In this document: positions 33,801 to 45,906 of the stretch, in pieces
Position numbering within the stretch: the first letter of the stretch is position 1
How the letters are laid out: every line of letters begins with the position of its first letter
Assembly: GCF_009870125.1 (NCBI RefSeq)
Contig: NC_046679.1
Coordinates: 3,410,001-3,474,000 of the forward strand
Direction of reading: 5' to 3'
Length of the DNA stretch: 64,000 bases
Source: Drosophila pseudoobscura
Taxonomy: Eukaryota; Arthropoda; Insecta; Diptera; Drosophilidae
Translations under genes and position numbers: made by a program
The notes under the pieces: model-generated
Databases searched by the model: none
What the model saw: only the letters and a program-made list of their open reading frames with translations
Told to the model about the DNA's origin: nothing

Positions 33801-36800
33801 ACATGCTTCTGCCTGGGTAGCCAATGTAGAGTGTGTCTATCGGAATGGCTGGCGCGCGGAAGCGAAGACGAAGGCGAAGGCGATGTCAGGCAGCGGGAGC
33901 GGGAGCTGGAACGGAGCTGGAGCGACGACGACGAGCGAGCGCACGAAACGAGCGACTGACTGAACCGAACTGAAGAATTCCGTGCGCCGAAGACGGAGAC
34001 GGAGACCAGACTCAAGCATAGAGTTCGGAAGAGAGAGAGAGAGAGAGCGAGCGAGCAGGCCCGCGTGGAGAGAGCGAACGAATGGTGCGAGAGCATTGGC
34101 TAATGAGTCACGAGTGTGCGATCATAACCAGAGATGATGTCGCTGCCTGTGTGTGCGTATGATCTAATGGCGGGGACCGACTCGCACTCGCTCGTTGATT
34201 GCCTCACTTTAGTCGGTCCTCCATTATCAGCAGAGAGAGAGAGAGAGGGAGAGCATTTCAGTGGCAGCGACAGAGAGGGAGAGGGAGCGGTAGAGAGAGA
34301 GCCACAGATTGGGTGGCGTGTGCCGAAAATAGAAACTGCTGTGGCAACATGTGATACCAAAAGCAACAGCCAACAGCCAACAGCCATTCCGAAATGCGTT
34401 GATAAGCCAGCAAAAGAGTGAACGTGTCACGTTTTGGAGCGGACCCCAATGCGGATCCCCATGCGGATTGTATTTGCCATTCAGTGAGCAATCAACGCGC
34501 GTTTCCCAATGATCCACAAACTGGGAGGAACACACTGCGTATGCGTAATATCTATGCATGTGACCCAATTTATTGGACGGCACAAAGGCAGAGGCAAAGG
34601 CGGAGGCGGAGGCAAAGGCGAGCCTGATTGGCCTATTCCCTTTTCTGGCCTAATCACTGGTCGAAAGGGAAGCTACCACTCGTGCCACAATAGTTGGCCC
34701 TCGAGTTATTAGTAGGCCACTTGAGGCCAGGCCAGGGCAAGCCAGGCCAAGCCAAGCCAAGCTAGAGCAGGGGCCGGGGCGGAGATGCTCTACAAGTGCA
34801 ACAGCAGCAGCAGCAGCAGTGGCAGCAACACTTGAGCTGCAACAATAGAATGCACCTAAGAATAAGGTAACCCAAAAACACGCCAGAGAAAGATACCAAA
34901 AACATTGAGAGAGAGGGAGAGAGACAGAGAGAGAGAGAGAGCGAGGTGGTGGGTGCCCCCGCAGGCAGTAAACGCACTTGAGATGTGGCCAGGCAACAGC
35001 AGCAGTTGCAGCAGTGGCTGCCATGGCAGCAGCCTGCCAACCCAGTTACATAGCGGTACTCAAGGACGTTGGCTGACGCGAGGCTGCCTCTGACTCGGTG
35101 GCAGGCTGCAATGGCGCCAAATGCTGCAGTGCAGCTCCTGGCCTGGGTCTGGCGGCTCGTGCGGCCACTGCGCAGGACCTTTGCCTAGGCACTTGCCACA
35201 GACACACACACACATCGACAAGAGCGTGGTCACACGCACACTTCGCACACCCGCATTGTCATCAAAGTAGGTCAACCGCTCGCCGCTGCTGTCAGCTCTC
35301 GTTGCTCTCTCACTCACTCTCTCTCTCTCTCCCTGTCTCTCTTCGTCTCTGTGCGGTGTGCTCGTCTTTTATGCGCTCGGCTTATGGCTCGTCTCGGCTC
35401 GGCTTTTATGCTTATACACCCCCATCCAACCCACACACCCACACACCCACACAGACTCATACATAATTTTCCAGCATTGATTACATAAGCCCCAGCTCCG
35501 GCTCCGGCTCCGACCCCGACACGTTGACCCGCCCGCCCCCTTATTTTTCTCATTTTCTACTGCATTTCCTTTGCAGCCTCAGTCGCTGCTGACGCATTTC
35601 CAACCCCAGAGCCTCAGACCCTCCCTCCATCCTTTCCTTGAAGCTGTTTTTCCCCTTGTGCGTGTGTGTGTGTGCCTGTGCGTGTGTGTTTGTGTGGTTT
35701 TTCAACTATTCCTGACAGCTTCTAAAAACTCTAATAATTCTATTCTGACAGCCGTAAATAACAAACAACAGCCCGAAGATAGAAAACAGAAAACAGAACA
35801 CAGAACACGAAATAAATATTAATAAATGAACAACTGACTGACTGGCTATCAAGACAGCTAAATAAATAAATAAATAAATACGGACCTGTTCCACAGCCGA
35901 TGAGGAGACAATAGACACACAATGGCGGTCTTTAATGGTGGCTCATTAACGACAAGTGCAGCTGTGTCCATACATATCTCAATCTTGCCGCGAAGACCCT
36001 GCAGCTAAGCAAAGAAAAACTAATCATTTTCCCACCCGAAACAGATACCGAACCACCTATCGATCAACGACCAAAATCAAGCAAAAACTTCCATAGGAAC
36101 ATCAGAATATTTACCTTAGTAATGCCTTGTCAACTCAGTAGATTTCCGCATTCCCAGCCCAAAGATACAACAAATTATAGCACTTAAAGTTTAGATAAAA
36201 TATTGATTTTTTTGTCGTTTGGTTTTAAAAAAATAAAATTACTTGGAATTTGGATACCAATCGAATGGTATTGTTTCCATTGCCTACTCTGTAAAACGAA
36301 AATCGTGTCATTATTCGTATCTCATCTTCCATCCCTGCAATCCCCCCCCCCCCCCCCCCCCCCCCCATGTTCCCAATTGACAAACAGACTTTGTGCCAAG
36401 TTAAGTCCATCGTTCAGTCATTCAGTCACTCAGTCAGCCATTCGGTTAGCAATTAAGAAATTTTGAAAACGTGTTTCAGCTGCTGGGGCTCTCACGAGTG
36501 CGAGCGGGAGTATTTTGTATCTATCTATACGTATCGTAATCGTATATATCTAAATATCAAATGTTAGGCTTGGCCATGCCCGCGGGCTGCCGCGGGGGCG
36601 ACAGCTCCTAACAGACTCTAACATTTACACTTTTGCTATTTTTGTGTCTATGACGAGCGACGACAGCGACGCAATCGAAGTACCTGTCGTCGTGGCGGCT
36701 CACCTTGGGGCTGCCAGCCAGCCAGCCAGCCAGCCAGCCTGCCTGGCAGCTGGTTTTGGCCCGAACAAATCATGCAAAGCAAGCAACTAGTTAATGGCTC

Positions 36801-38111
36801 GTGGTCAAACACACACACACACACACACTTTGTATGGGGTTTGGCAATGGCTGACTGACTGACTGACCGACCGACCGACCGACCGATGTTGGAGCTTCTT
36901 TTGAGCACACGCTAATCTTTGACTTTGCATATGAATGGCGGCGGGGCGACCTATTCTCGAGGAAGAGATGATGAGCTGGAGAAGTAGCTGTCGAAGCTGC
37001 TCAAATGCCATTCATTATGGTCTCTTTCAGTCAGTCAGCCCCAGCTGCAGTCCCAGCTCAGGGCCAGACTCGGTATTGTATCTAATTGCAAACCATTGAT
37101 GAGACGATGGGAGGAGCACACAGCACACAGCAGACAGCAGGCAGCACACGAAGCGAAGCCGTCCTGCAGGCGGAGGTCATTGGGAAAATGGGTCAAACTG
37201 GGCCCAGAGTGTCTCGGCGCCAAATCCTGCGCAAAGATTCGACCCAGCCAAATGCCAGATGCCATATGCCAGATGCCCGATGCACGATGCCAGTTGTCAT
37301 GCAAGAAGCAGCAGCAGCATGAGATTGTGTGTGTGTGTGTGTGTTTTTTGGGGGCCGGCCCTGTGGGCGTATACGCTATATCGGACTTAATTACAAATCA
37401 AAATCAGAAAACGTACGTTTCGGGGGCACAACTGCATCCCCTGCGGATTAATTGAAATTACTTAAATCAAAACGAACAGAGACAATGAAAAGCAACAACA
37501 TTTTGAGATACAGTGAGAGATACGAAAGATACGAGAGGGGAGACAGGGGAGAAGGAGGCGGAGGCGGAGGATTGATTTGATGGCAGGGATATATGTACAT
37601 ACAGATGTACGATACGATATACGATATACGATACGATGCGATACGATACGTATTGCAGTAACATCGAAAAATGACTATACAACAAAGAAAGAAAGTAAGG
37701 AAACAACGGCACGATTCGGCGATCAAAAGTTAGGCGAAAAATTCAATGAGTTATATTATATATACGCTGCGGAGATCGGAGATAAAGAGCAGTGGATAGA
37801 TAACGAACGAGAGAGATAGAGAGAGAGGTAGATAGAGAGAGAGATAGAGAGCACGATAATGGAATATGCAAGAGCGATTGAAATATTTTCTGTTTCTTTT
37901 CATTTCTGATTTTCTGGTCTGTTCTTTCTTTCTTTTCTTTCTTTCTTTTTTTTTTTTTTTGTATGAATTGGATTTGGATTTTGATCAACTTACCGGAACT
38001 GAAATGTGAGCGTTTAGTTTGTTCATTTTCCGGATCGGAATCGAGCGGCCTTTTGCGCGAATCGCCGATCTCAGGACTTGGACATGTCTCCATGGTACCG
38101 TCTTCGGCCAT
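21603..38111 (-). CDS. ps: pasilla, Nova-type KH-domain splicing regulator (whole coding span)
   Basis: Minus-strand gene. Common exons are 24350..24207 (KH1), 24134..22875 (end of KH1, KH2, linker) and 21823..21603 (KH3). Two alternative first coding exons, 38111..37994 and 29047..28321, both end in phase 1 and join the KH1 exon as ...G-GETTYHM or ...SSG-ETTYHM. Joined frames give 580 residues (proximal-start MAEDGT form) or 783 residues (MDSITT form). Removing a 96-nt segment in the linker gives 548 or 751; a 22-codon cassette may be added. KH domains carry GKGG, GKGG and GPNG loops. Pasilla, like vertebrate NOVA1/2, binds YCAY clusters in nuclear pre-mRNA and sets cassette-exon use. N-terminal KRPLDSDPENEQTKR resembles a nuclear localisation signal. 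Introns of up to 9 kb and the intergenic scale fit a regulated neuronal/developmental gene. Confidence 0.95.
21824..22874 (-). other. ps: ps intron before KH3
   Basis: 1051-nt intron, donor GTGGGC (weak at +3 to +6), acceptor ATTCCAG. The plus strand carries G-runs at 22315..22342, which are C-runs in the transcript. No nested gene seen. Confidence 0.85.
22875..24134 (-). CDS. ps: ps exon: end of KH1, KH2 and Ala/Asn-rich linker
   Basis: Starts GCACCACTGAACGC after an acceptor TTTTTAG (intron 24206..24135, 72 nt), giving FYPG-TTERVCLITGSTEAI. KH2 follows (KILVPNSTAGMIIGKGGAFI, GKGG loop), then a long low-complexity linker with Asn/Ser/Ala stretches including AAAAAAAAAA, and the first strand of KH3 (VPEMIIGAILG). 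A 96-nt in-frame segment (23493..23398) has intron signals. Reading past the donor instead of splicing gives GGRHYYYPY and a TAA at about 22848..22846. Confidence 0.92.
23398..23493 (-). other. ps: 96-nt stop-free optional intron (exitron-like) in ps
   Basis: Between LLEHIK and VAMRGSGYSETV. Donor AAG|GTTCGG is poor, but the 3' end is convincing: branch-like ATGACTAACC, pyrimidine-rich run and TTGCAG|GTT. Length is a multiple of three, both ends are phase 0 and there is no stop, so both spliced and retained forms encode full proteins differing by 32 residues. Confidence 0.5.
24207..24350 (-). CDS. ps: ps exon: start of KH1
   Basis: 144-nt exon, acceptor TTGATTGCAG, donor CCAG|GTGAGT. Encodes (G)ETTYHMKILVPAVASG... 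with the KH1 GKGG loop (IIGKGGETIASLQ) and ends KSHDFYP(G). Both alternative first exons and the 66-nt cassette enter it in phase 1. Confidence 0.95.
24996..25050. repeat. (ACCGG)7 plus degenerate units
   Basis: Seven perfect ACCGG units (24996..25030) followed by ATCGG, ATCGG, ACGGG, ACGGA. It lies in the ps intron upstream of KH1 and is unusually GC-rich for its surroundings. Confidence 0.95.
25397..25462 (-). CDS. ps: Candidate 66-nt ps cassette exon / dual-specificity splice site
   Basis: Acceptor TTTGCCATTTCAG at 25463 and donor CATG|GTAAGC at 25397/25396 bracket 66 nt that stay open in the gene's frame (G-ESVCSGIEVEIENNNNNHIHH-GETTY): phase 1 in, phase 1 out, 22 residues. The first bases after the acceptor are GTGAGT, itself a consensus donor, so the site could also act as a recursive splicing point. 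Inclusion is inferred from splice sites and frame only. Confidence 0.5.
28321..29047 (-). CDS. ps: ps alternative first coding exon, long N terminus
   Basis: ATG at 29047 (MDSITTMKTAMDRAAEQLIQQY); the frame runs 11 codons upstream without another ATG. It encodes 242 residues of low complexity: Gln/Glu run (QQQLQQQQQEQEQE), Ser/Gly run, and Ala/Thr/Val-rich end. Donor TACG|GTGAGT at 28321/28320 is phase 1 and joins the KH1 exon (or the cassette). If not spliced the frame runs on to about 28007. Confidence 0.85.
33951..34050 (-). promoter_or_regulatory. ps: Candidate GAGA/Inr promoter for ps
   Basis: Minus strand reads a long GA/CT run (34031..34048) and then, 60-75 nt downstream, TTCAGTTCGGTTCAGTCAG with initiator words TCAGTT (A at 33971) and TCAGTC, followed by CGTC-containing sequence. 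This is the layout of a GAF-bound, TATA-less promoter upstream of the MDSITT exon. Inference only. Confidence 0.3.
36342..36366. repeat. Homopolymer C25
   Basis: Twenty-five consecutive C on plus (G25 in the ps transcript). Rare for a fly genome; length may also be affected by sequencing. Confidence 0.9.
37994..38111 (-). CDS. ps: ps alternative first coding exon, short N terminus
   Basis: ATG at 38111 with context AAAATGGCC; 39 codons MAEDGTMETCPSPEIGDSRK... to HFSS, then donor TCCG|GTAAGT (37994/37993), phase 1, joining the KH1 exon as SSG-ETTYHM. Contains a basic KRPLDSDPENEQTKR stretch likely to act in nuclear import. This matches the N terminus I remember for fly pasilla. Confidence 0.92.
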
Positions 38112-38245
38112 TTTTAACTGAATGTTGACTGCTTTTTGGGCTATCGACTTTGACTGATGATTGCGTTTGCGTTTGCTTTTGCGTTTACTTTTACGTTCTG
38201 CTTATGCGTTTTTGCTACTGGTACTTTTGGTATATGTTTCTCTTT

Positions 38246-38287
38246 TGATTCAATTTGATTTGATTTGATTTGATTCGATTCGATTCG
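38246..38287. repeat. (GATTT/GATTC)n pentanucleotide repeat
   Basis: About eight five-base units immediately upstream of the MAEDGT exon, within its probable 5' UTR or promoter. Confidence 0.85.
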
Positions 38288-38797
38288 ACAACGCAAACTT
38301 TCGATGTTTGATAATGAGGCGTCTGAGTTTAGCTTGGTATTATTTAGTTTTTGGCTTGGTTGTTGTTGTTGTTGTTGTTGTTGATTTTTGTTTGCTTTTT
38401 TTTTGTTGGTTGGATTTCTGTTTTGGCTTTAGGTGTGTGCGAGCGACAGAGCGAGCGAGCGAGCGGGCGAGCGAACAAACGACCAAACGATCCTAGTCTG
38501 TGTGTCTGTATCTCTATCTGTGTCTGGGGGGATCCGCAACTGTCATCTGAAAGTATGATGGGCTATGTGAGCGATGGTGGCTGGTGGCTTGGTGGCTTGG
38601 TGGCTGGGATGATGAGGAGTCGGCGGCGATGGTGGCGTGGCGGTGGCGGTGGCGGTAGTGGCGGGAGTCGCAGCAGCAGCCAGTCAGTCGCAGGAGGTCC
38701 TGGGGCGCTCTACTGATGCCGGGACACATGCACACACACACACAGCGGGTTAGCGATGGGCATAGGCGCGGGCGCAGGCGCAGGCGCGGGCTCAGGC

Positions 38798-38893
38798 TAT
38801 CGTTTACAGAGTTACAGCTAGGGCTATCGTTATCGCTATCGCTATCGTTATCGTTATTGATCGATCAATCGATCAGTCCGCTCTCGGCTATCG
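38798..38893. promoter_or_regulatory. Cluster of seven TATCG words (BEAF-32/DREF-type)
   Basis: TATCG at 38798, 38825, 38831, 38837, 38843, 38849 and 38889, plus ATCGATC palindromes at 38859-38873. BEAF-32 binds clustered CGATA and DREF binds TATCGATA. The cluster lies 0.7 kb upstream of the MAEDGT start and could be a boundary or promoter element. Confidence 0.4.
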
Positions 38894-41800
38894 TAATCGT
38901 GACAGTGACAGTTGATGGACGCCGGACCATATACATACACATATATGCATGTACTCAATATATCTTTATGATCCTTCTAGATATCAATGCATTTTTTGGT
39001 TTAGTTTCGATTATTTTGGATTTTTATTGTATTTTTTTTTTTGTTGATATTTTTTATTTGGTGGTTTTGTGGTGGAATGTGCGATTTTTGGTTTTTTTTT
39101 TTTTTGGTAAACGTTTATATGAAAAAAAGAAAAAAGAAAAAAATATTTATGAGTGAATTATGCAGCAATAATAAATATACGTACATACAGTAAACATTTA
39201 GGCAAATATATAGGTACGCGATGCATTGCAGCCGATCCAACAGATACAAACGTACGTATGTAACTATGCAGCATCTGTCGGAGTGGCAATGCAGTTCTCG
39301 CGAGTAGTAAAACACACACAAGTGAGTAACATTTAGATAGATTTAGATACAAACAGATTTTGGTGGACTGGGAGGGGGGTACGAGTATATGGATTCGCTT
39401 GATTTCGATTCGTTTTGATGCTGTTTAGTATAGGCATATATACAAATACATATATACAAAATGAGGGCGGAGCAGGGACATGGTTCTGGTTTTGGTTCTT
39501 GGCGGGAGGGGTGGAAGGTTACACGAGTATCTTCTAAAAAGCGTGGCTTGGGTGGTGTGAAGGGGAGGCATTCTCACATATCAAAGGCAGGCAAATGATT
39601 GAAACACACAGCGAGCGAGAGAGAGAGAGACAGAGAAAGAGATTGAGATTGAGTTAGAGACAAAAAGTTGATTTGAATCAAGCATTTGTGAATGTCGAGC
39701 ATATGCGTGTGTCGAATGGCTGGATGGTAAGCAGACGACGGGATGAATCACTGGAATCCATAGAAATGTTACGGAGAGGATGCAGGGGAGCACCCATATG
39801 GTGGGCGCCCATATGTAAGTTTAAAGGTTCTCTGGGTGGTTTTTTTTTTAGGTATGGAATTACTCAACCCATTTCAATGTATCCATTCTGTTAGGCGATG
39901 GTCTTATAGGAGTCTTAAAATTCTATGATATGCTGTTGCATATTTCTTTTAAAGATCTTTCAGATCATGCAGTATAGTTCCCATTAGGCTTCCCAGAGAG
40001 CTCTCATCTTTTTAAATTCCCATCGAATATACGGAATACGACATTCGCTAATCATTTAATTATTCAACAAATTTCATGGTTTCAAATCTATCCATAAACT
40101 TTCGTCTAAGCCCTCTCCTTTGAGTCTATCGTTTATGTTTATTCAAAGGCAAATCAAAAACCGAGCCAGTTTTTGTTGTGAGCGTGTGCACGGCAATGAA
40201 AACTCGAAAACTTGCAGCTCAATTATGCATGAGTTGGTTTATTTTATTATGATTTCATTGCTAATTAAAACGAACCCAAAGAAACCAAAAAAGCCAGCAG
40301 CAACAGCCACATTTTGCAGTGACAGACAACGCGCATTTATTTATTTGTTTAAAATGGCGTTTAATTATACAAACATTTTGTGTATTTTGCTGTTATATTT
40401 GTGTTAGTGCTGCTGCTGTCTACCACTCGTTTATAGGGGCACTCTAAGTGTCCAAGTGTTGGCTTTCGATTTGACTGCAAACGACCTTGACCATTGAATG
40501 CGATGTCAGTGTGTGTGTGTGTGTTAGCTGTGTGTGTGGTTTTTCTTTATTTTTTGTTATTTGCGTTTCTTTTTCGGTTTTTTGTGCAGTGACCACAAAA
40601 CCAAATGAGCAATAAATCGAAGAGAGGGCAGAGCCAACGAAACGTTCAATGCTACAAGATACAAGATACATAGATACCCATACCGAATGCGTACTATCAG
40701 ATACAGATATTCGTAATTGTTTTGCATTTGCTATTCAATTCTGTGGCTGCGACTGTGTGGCACCTGTCGCAAAACGAGTAAGCCGCACACGAAATTTGCA
40801 TTTACTCAAGGAATTAGTAAACAACAGATACAAATACTGAAACTAAAGATACATTTTAGCAGCAGTAGCAGCAGGAGGAGATGCCGCCGCAGTAGAACGA
40901 GTTTTTGTTTGGATGCGAGAACCAGTTGCTTTTGCGCCTCGGCTTGGCATTTCAGTTTTTCAATTAATTTATTTAATGATATTTGTTATTTGTGTTCTGT
41001 TCAGTTCTGCTCTGTTCATTTGTTATAGAATTCCATCCCATTCGGTGGGGAGGCAAAGCCACAAAATGGCGACAATCGATGCCGAAACAAAAGGCGGATA
41101 ATAAATGCACAAAAACTAAAAACTTGGCAATCAAATTTCAACTGCAGTCGGGTCACAAATCTCTCAGAAGTGCGGGGGGCCCCACCGCCCCACAGCACCA
41201 CGAGAGATGCCGCGGGGCCAAGTCCCCTGCCACATGCCACACGCCATGCGCCACACCGCCCTGCAGGCAGGCACGCAAAGTGCTCGACATTTCGCTTTCC
41301 CTCACACTCAGAGTTTCTGTGGCCTTGAAATGCAACGGCTAAAATGGTTGCAGCAAAAAACAATTTGTGCCCCGATTAGAAGGAGAAAAAGCGACAGCGA
41401 TGGCGATGGCGATGACGATGATGACGGAGCAGCCAGAACGACACCGCCACCGGCAGCGTCATTGATGCAGTCAAGCCGAAAATGTGTTAATGGTGATGAA
41501 TGCGAAACAGCTGCCTCCCCGGCGGCCTTACGTAATGGAATGCACTCTCCAATCAGCCCAAGGATTTCTGCGATTCCCCAGCCACCAAATCATAATAATC
41601 AGCAAAGCATTCGAAATCGCTTCGTGGACAAGACTTGTGGGTGGACAATGTGGCCTTGAGGACTCAAGATGTGGCACGTAACATTTGGAGAAGTACATAT
41701 CTTTCAAGTGTATTTTTGCACAGACTATCCATGTGTGAAAATTTACTAAAAGGATTCAAGACTTAACTGGAATTTTAAATCGCTTTTTTATGTAAGAGAA

Positions 41801-44800
41801 TCCACAGTGGAAAGTGCCTGCCAAAGTCACATAAAATTGGGAATATCTTTTTTTTTTGTTTTCCTTTCCTATACATCTTTTCTATATATCTGGTAGGGAT
41901 CTATATGCATCTATAATAGACTACTCTGTACAGCTGAACCTTTTAAAAGAATTAGAAATACTTAACCAACTCTCCATCTAAGCAACAAATCCTCCCAATT
42001 CTTACTGAGATCTAAGAGTTTAATAGGAAAATTTCTTAATTTTCTACACGCCACAAAGTCGAGTTCTTGCTTTAATCAGCCCAAATTCAATTTCTTCGCT
42101 CACTTTCATATATATTCTCGTTATACATATATAACTATATGTACGACTTATCTGAATACCATTCTATATTCTGTAGGAAACTACACAAAGTCGAGAAGAA
42201 TAGAACCAAGACTCTCCGTCTGTTACTTTCGGGTTTATCTTGGAAGTTCTTATGTACAGGAAAATAATAAAATAACCCCAGAAGCATATGGGAGAAGTGC
42301 TTCATTTGCTCCACAACTAGCACTTCTTTCGACCGGGAGAATCGTCGTATTCGTACATAGGAGTACGTACAACTTATCTGCCTGTCGTGCGGCGGGCAGG
42401 CACACAGTTATCACTCGAGCGGAGACGTTCGCGATAGGGTTTATATTTTCGTTGTTTTGTTGTTGTATTTTTGTTGTCGATAAGGCGCCCAGAGACGTGG
42501 CTAGTACAAGTCTCTGAAAGAGGGGTTATTTCCGAATACAACAAAATCAATGGCTTCCCATCCCCCCCCCGACCCTCCCGCAGTCGAACGCTGTCTGGCG
42601 AACATCCAATATGCTGAACATTCGTGAGCAACTTGTTTGCAGTTGAAGCGATTGAAACGAGAAATGAGAAATCAAAATAGAGTCAGGCCTGGCATGTCTG
42701 GTGGCATGACATCAGAAGTTGGGAAAGAGTTTTGGGTGGGTTGTTGGAAGCCAAGTGTTGGGTGGCGGACGGGTGGACGGGCGGACACGCGACTCTCAGT
42801 GCCAGCCCGATGCCCGCATTCTCCACACAACGAGCCACCATTGTCGCAGGGCGCAAAGATTTATGTTTTTTGTATCTTAATTGAAAGGCTTGTTTGTGCG
42901 GCTCGGCTGCTTGATAAGCCACAATTCTCTGGCAACAATTCGTTTATTTTTGTGCTCTGTTTTGGGGCGCCACCACACAAATTTCGAGTGCAGGCCCTCA
43001 ACCACTCTACGAGTGCGGTCAGAGGGGGGGCCGGGGATGGTCGGGGGAGGCCTCCCCCCTCTTCTCACATAACAAATTGTCAGCGGCAATGATTCCCAGC
43101 ACTCAATGACACGATAAAGCGACACTCACTTCAACAATTCCGATGGATATTCCGCCGAATGGAAACTTCAAAAATACTCGTACATTAGCGAGCGGCCGAG
43201 CGGGCGGGAAGAAGCGGGAGGCAACAGCAACGACAACGGACGGGGCAGTGCGCGAGTTTGTGAAAATCAAATACAACTAAATTCGAAACTGAAAATAATT
43301 AAAAACGAAATGGCTTTCAAGTCGGCACGGAACAGTCGGAGAGGCAGAGGCAGAGGCAAAAGGCAGAGGCAGGCAGGCAGGCAGGCGACAGGCCAAAGTA
43401 TCTACGAGTTTCAAACACTTGCTAATGACAGAGAGAGGAAGATACTTATGAAGAGAGAGAGAAAGAGCGGGAAAGAGTGACACTACAGATAGAGAGAGGG
43501 AGAATGAGAGCAGAGAACAGAGAACAGAGAGAGAGAGAGCCAAACGAGGGAGAGTGAGAGTTGTTGCTGTTCTGTTCTGCTCTTGCTGCTGTTGTTGTAT
43601 CTTGTAGATACTTTATCTACAAAACTGTCGAGTGCTGGGCTTGCAAGTGTTTGCTCAGCCGTTTTTCACCGCTCTCTCTCTCTCTCACTCAGAGAACCCA
43701 TACGATGGAGTGCCTGTGTGTGTGTGTGTGTGTGTGTGTATTCTTATCAGTAAATAGTTTATGTTATGTGCTGCACTTTGCTCTCTTTCTTTCTCTCTCT
43801 CTCTCTACCGTTCCCGCTCCTCTTTCAACCTCTTTGTTGTTGTGTTATCTCAGCAGACGCCTTGACGCTGATAAAAACTCAATGTTGAGCAATATTTTGG
43901 GATCCTAAGTGGATCACAAAGGAGGTGCTAGCCCGCAGATAACCCCCTTTTCGAGAGAGCCTAATTTGTAGGCCAGGCCATCATCGTTGTTTGCTCCAGC
44001 AACCCGACAACCCGACAACCCGGCAGCCCGGAATCGGACTCATTTATCGTCTTTTCATAGGCTCTCCTCAAACATCAACAAAAAATATGCTGACAGCCAC
44101 AGAAGCAGCGGCAGCGGCTGTTGCTGTTTTGTATCTTTTTCTGTGTGTGTCTTTATCTCTATCTATCTCCTTTACAAATATCATGTGCGATAAATCGTTG
44201 CCTCAGACTCCGACCTCAGATCTCAGGACACACACACGGGCACGGTGCAGACAGTCAGGCATCCCGAGGACAAAAGCCTGATGTGACGGCAATTTATCCC
44301 CGACATTTCCGAAGCACCATTGACATTGCTAATCTGAAAAGGCTCTGCTCCTTTTCGTTCGTTTTGTTTGGCTTGTCAGGCGGCATTAAGTGGCGGCTTG
44401 TTGGAAAACACTTTTCCACAATAAATTTGAAAAATTATATGACTAATGGCCCCGAGACTGTAGAGTGGAGTGGGGCTTGGAACTACATTTATCTGTATAT
44501 CTGCTGTCTTACGAACAGGTTGTTGGCTGCCAAACGATGACTCAGAACCGGACCTGCTTCCAGAGTCGTCGTGCGATTCGATTCTAGCCGAGGGATCGCC
44601 GCTAATGACTGCCGCATGCAAATGATGAGCTAATCTTCACTGAACAACACTTGTCATTAGGAAGGTTAACAGATGTACATATGTACATACATATGCAAGT
44701 ACGTACACAGGTATACATATATGGAACATTTGTGCTTGGAATGCCCTCAATCGATAAGATTGCCTTATAGATAGTGTCTCATCTATCTGTCAGATATGCG

Positions 44801-45874
44801 AGGGTACGATAAAGGGTGTCACATCCATTTTTGATTAGGATGTACATTCTGTAGGTGTGTGTGTAGGTGTGTTCCGATAAGGGCTGTCATTTATTTCGAT
44901 TAGAAGCTAAGATCAATATGCAATAAATCACCGGAGAACCCATCAAAGTACCAAAGTAAAAGTAAGGCCCTATGCCGTAACAAATGGACTCCATTCCGGA
45001 TAAACTCTTGCGCTCAAATCAAAGACCCCGCGCCATGGAGCCATCCAAGCGAGCACCAAACAATTGCCCCAAATTCATAATTGCAGACCGGCAAAATGGG
45101 TTGACAACTAAAGAGAACTATATATAGTCGTATATTTCTATATAATGGGCGGCACACCCCCACCCCATCCCACAGAGGAACAAAGCGGCAGGGGCACGGA
45201 ACGGAAAGAGACCTAAAAATGGGGCAGCAGAAATAAAATCAACGTACAGAGCAAAATGAACAATGAAAGGAGCCGGGGACGACGACGACGACGACTCGAC
45301 GGCTGCGGCGGACTGTCGAGTGGGGGTCAGTGCAGCAGTTGATAACTGCCGGCGAACCGGAGAGCCGGAGTCAGTGGGTTTTATCCGTAAACGAGGCATC
45401 GAGGGAGGGGGCCGTGGGGCGCTGGGAATTGGGATGTGGAAGGGTGTTTAGCATTAGCGGAAGTTGACAAAAGAACCTAAAATGAAAGCCACATCGACAC
45501 GAATGCAAATACAAAAAAAAATACAACAAAAGCGCAAATGTCATAAGCCATAAAGAAAAGGAAAAGCGCCCCAGGACACTTTATTATGAGCCTCGGAAAG
45601 AGACAGAGACAGTCAGAGAGAGGGAGCGAATAAGAGTGAGTGGTTGGTTGAGCTTTAAAGCCAGCCCCCACAGCAAGGACATCGCCTGCAAAAGGTAAAC
45701 ACGGCGCATACTTAGCAAACCATTCAAATGCTGGAACGGTGGTGGGGTGGTGGCAGCCTGCTTGGTGCCTGGGGCAAGGTAACGGCAACCCAAGCAAGTG
45801 TGCCACAGCGGTACAGAGTGCGACCTCATTGACTTTGGCGTCACGTTTTTTCCTTCTTTTTTTGGATGAGTCCG

Positions 45875-45906
<32 letters not shown>

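Larger units (their letters stand above)
29048..37993 (-). other. ps: ps intron / upstream DNA between the two coding first exons
   Basis: About 9 kb with no gene seen on either strand. Holds a candidate minus-strand promoter (33951..34050), a 25-base C tract (36342..36366), CAG/CTG runs (30223-30240, 34800-34820), (CAGC)n at 36715-36738 and GA-rich blocks. Open frames here are microsatellite-driven and are not supported. Confidence 0.6.

Noticed and set aside
33351-33959. 202-codon plus-strand frame in the pasilla intron
   Set aside because: Built from GT and GCT repeats and GA-rich DNA; no domain and no splice or promoter support.
36715-36887. (CAGC)n followed by (TGAC/CGAC)n, first taken for a second mini-me
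   Set aside because: No mini-me core or CGGGTATAA ends nearby; simple microsatellites explain it.
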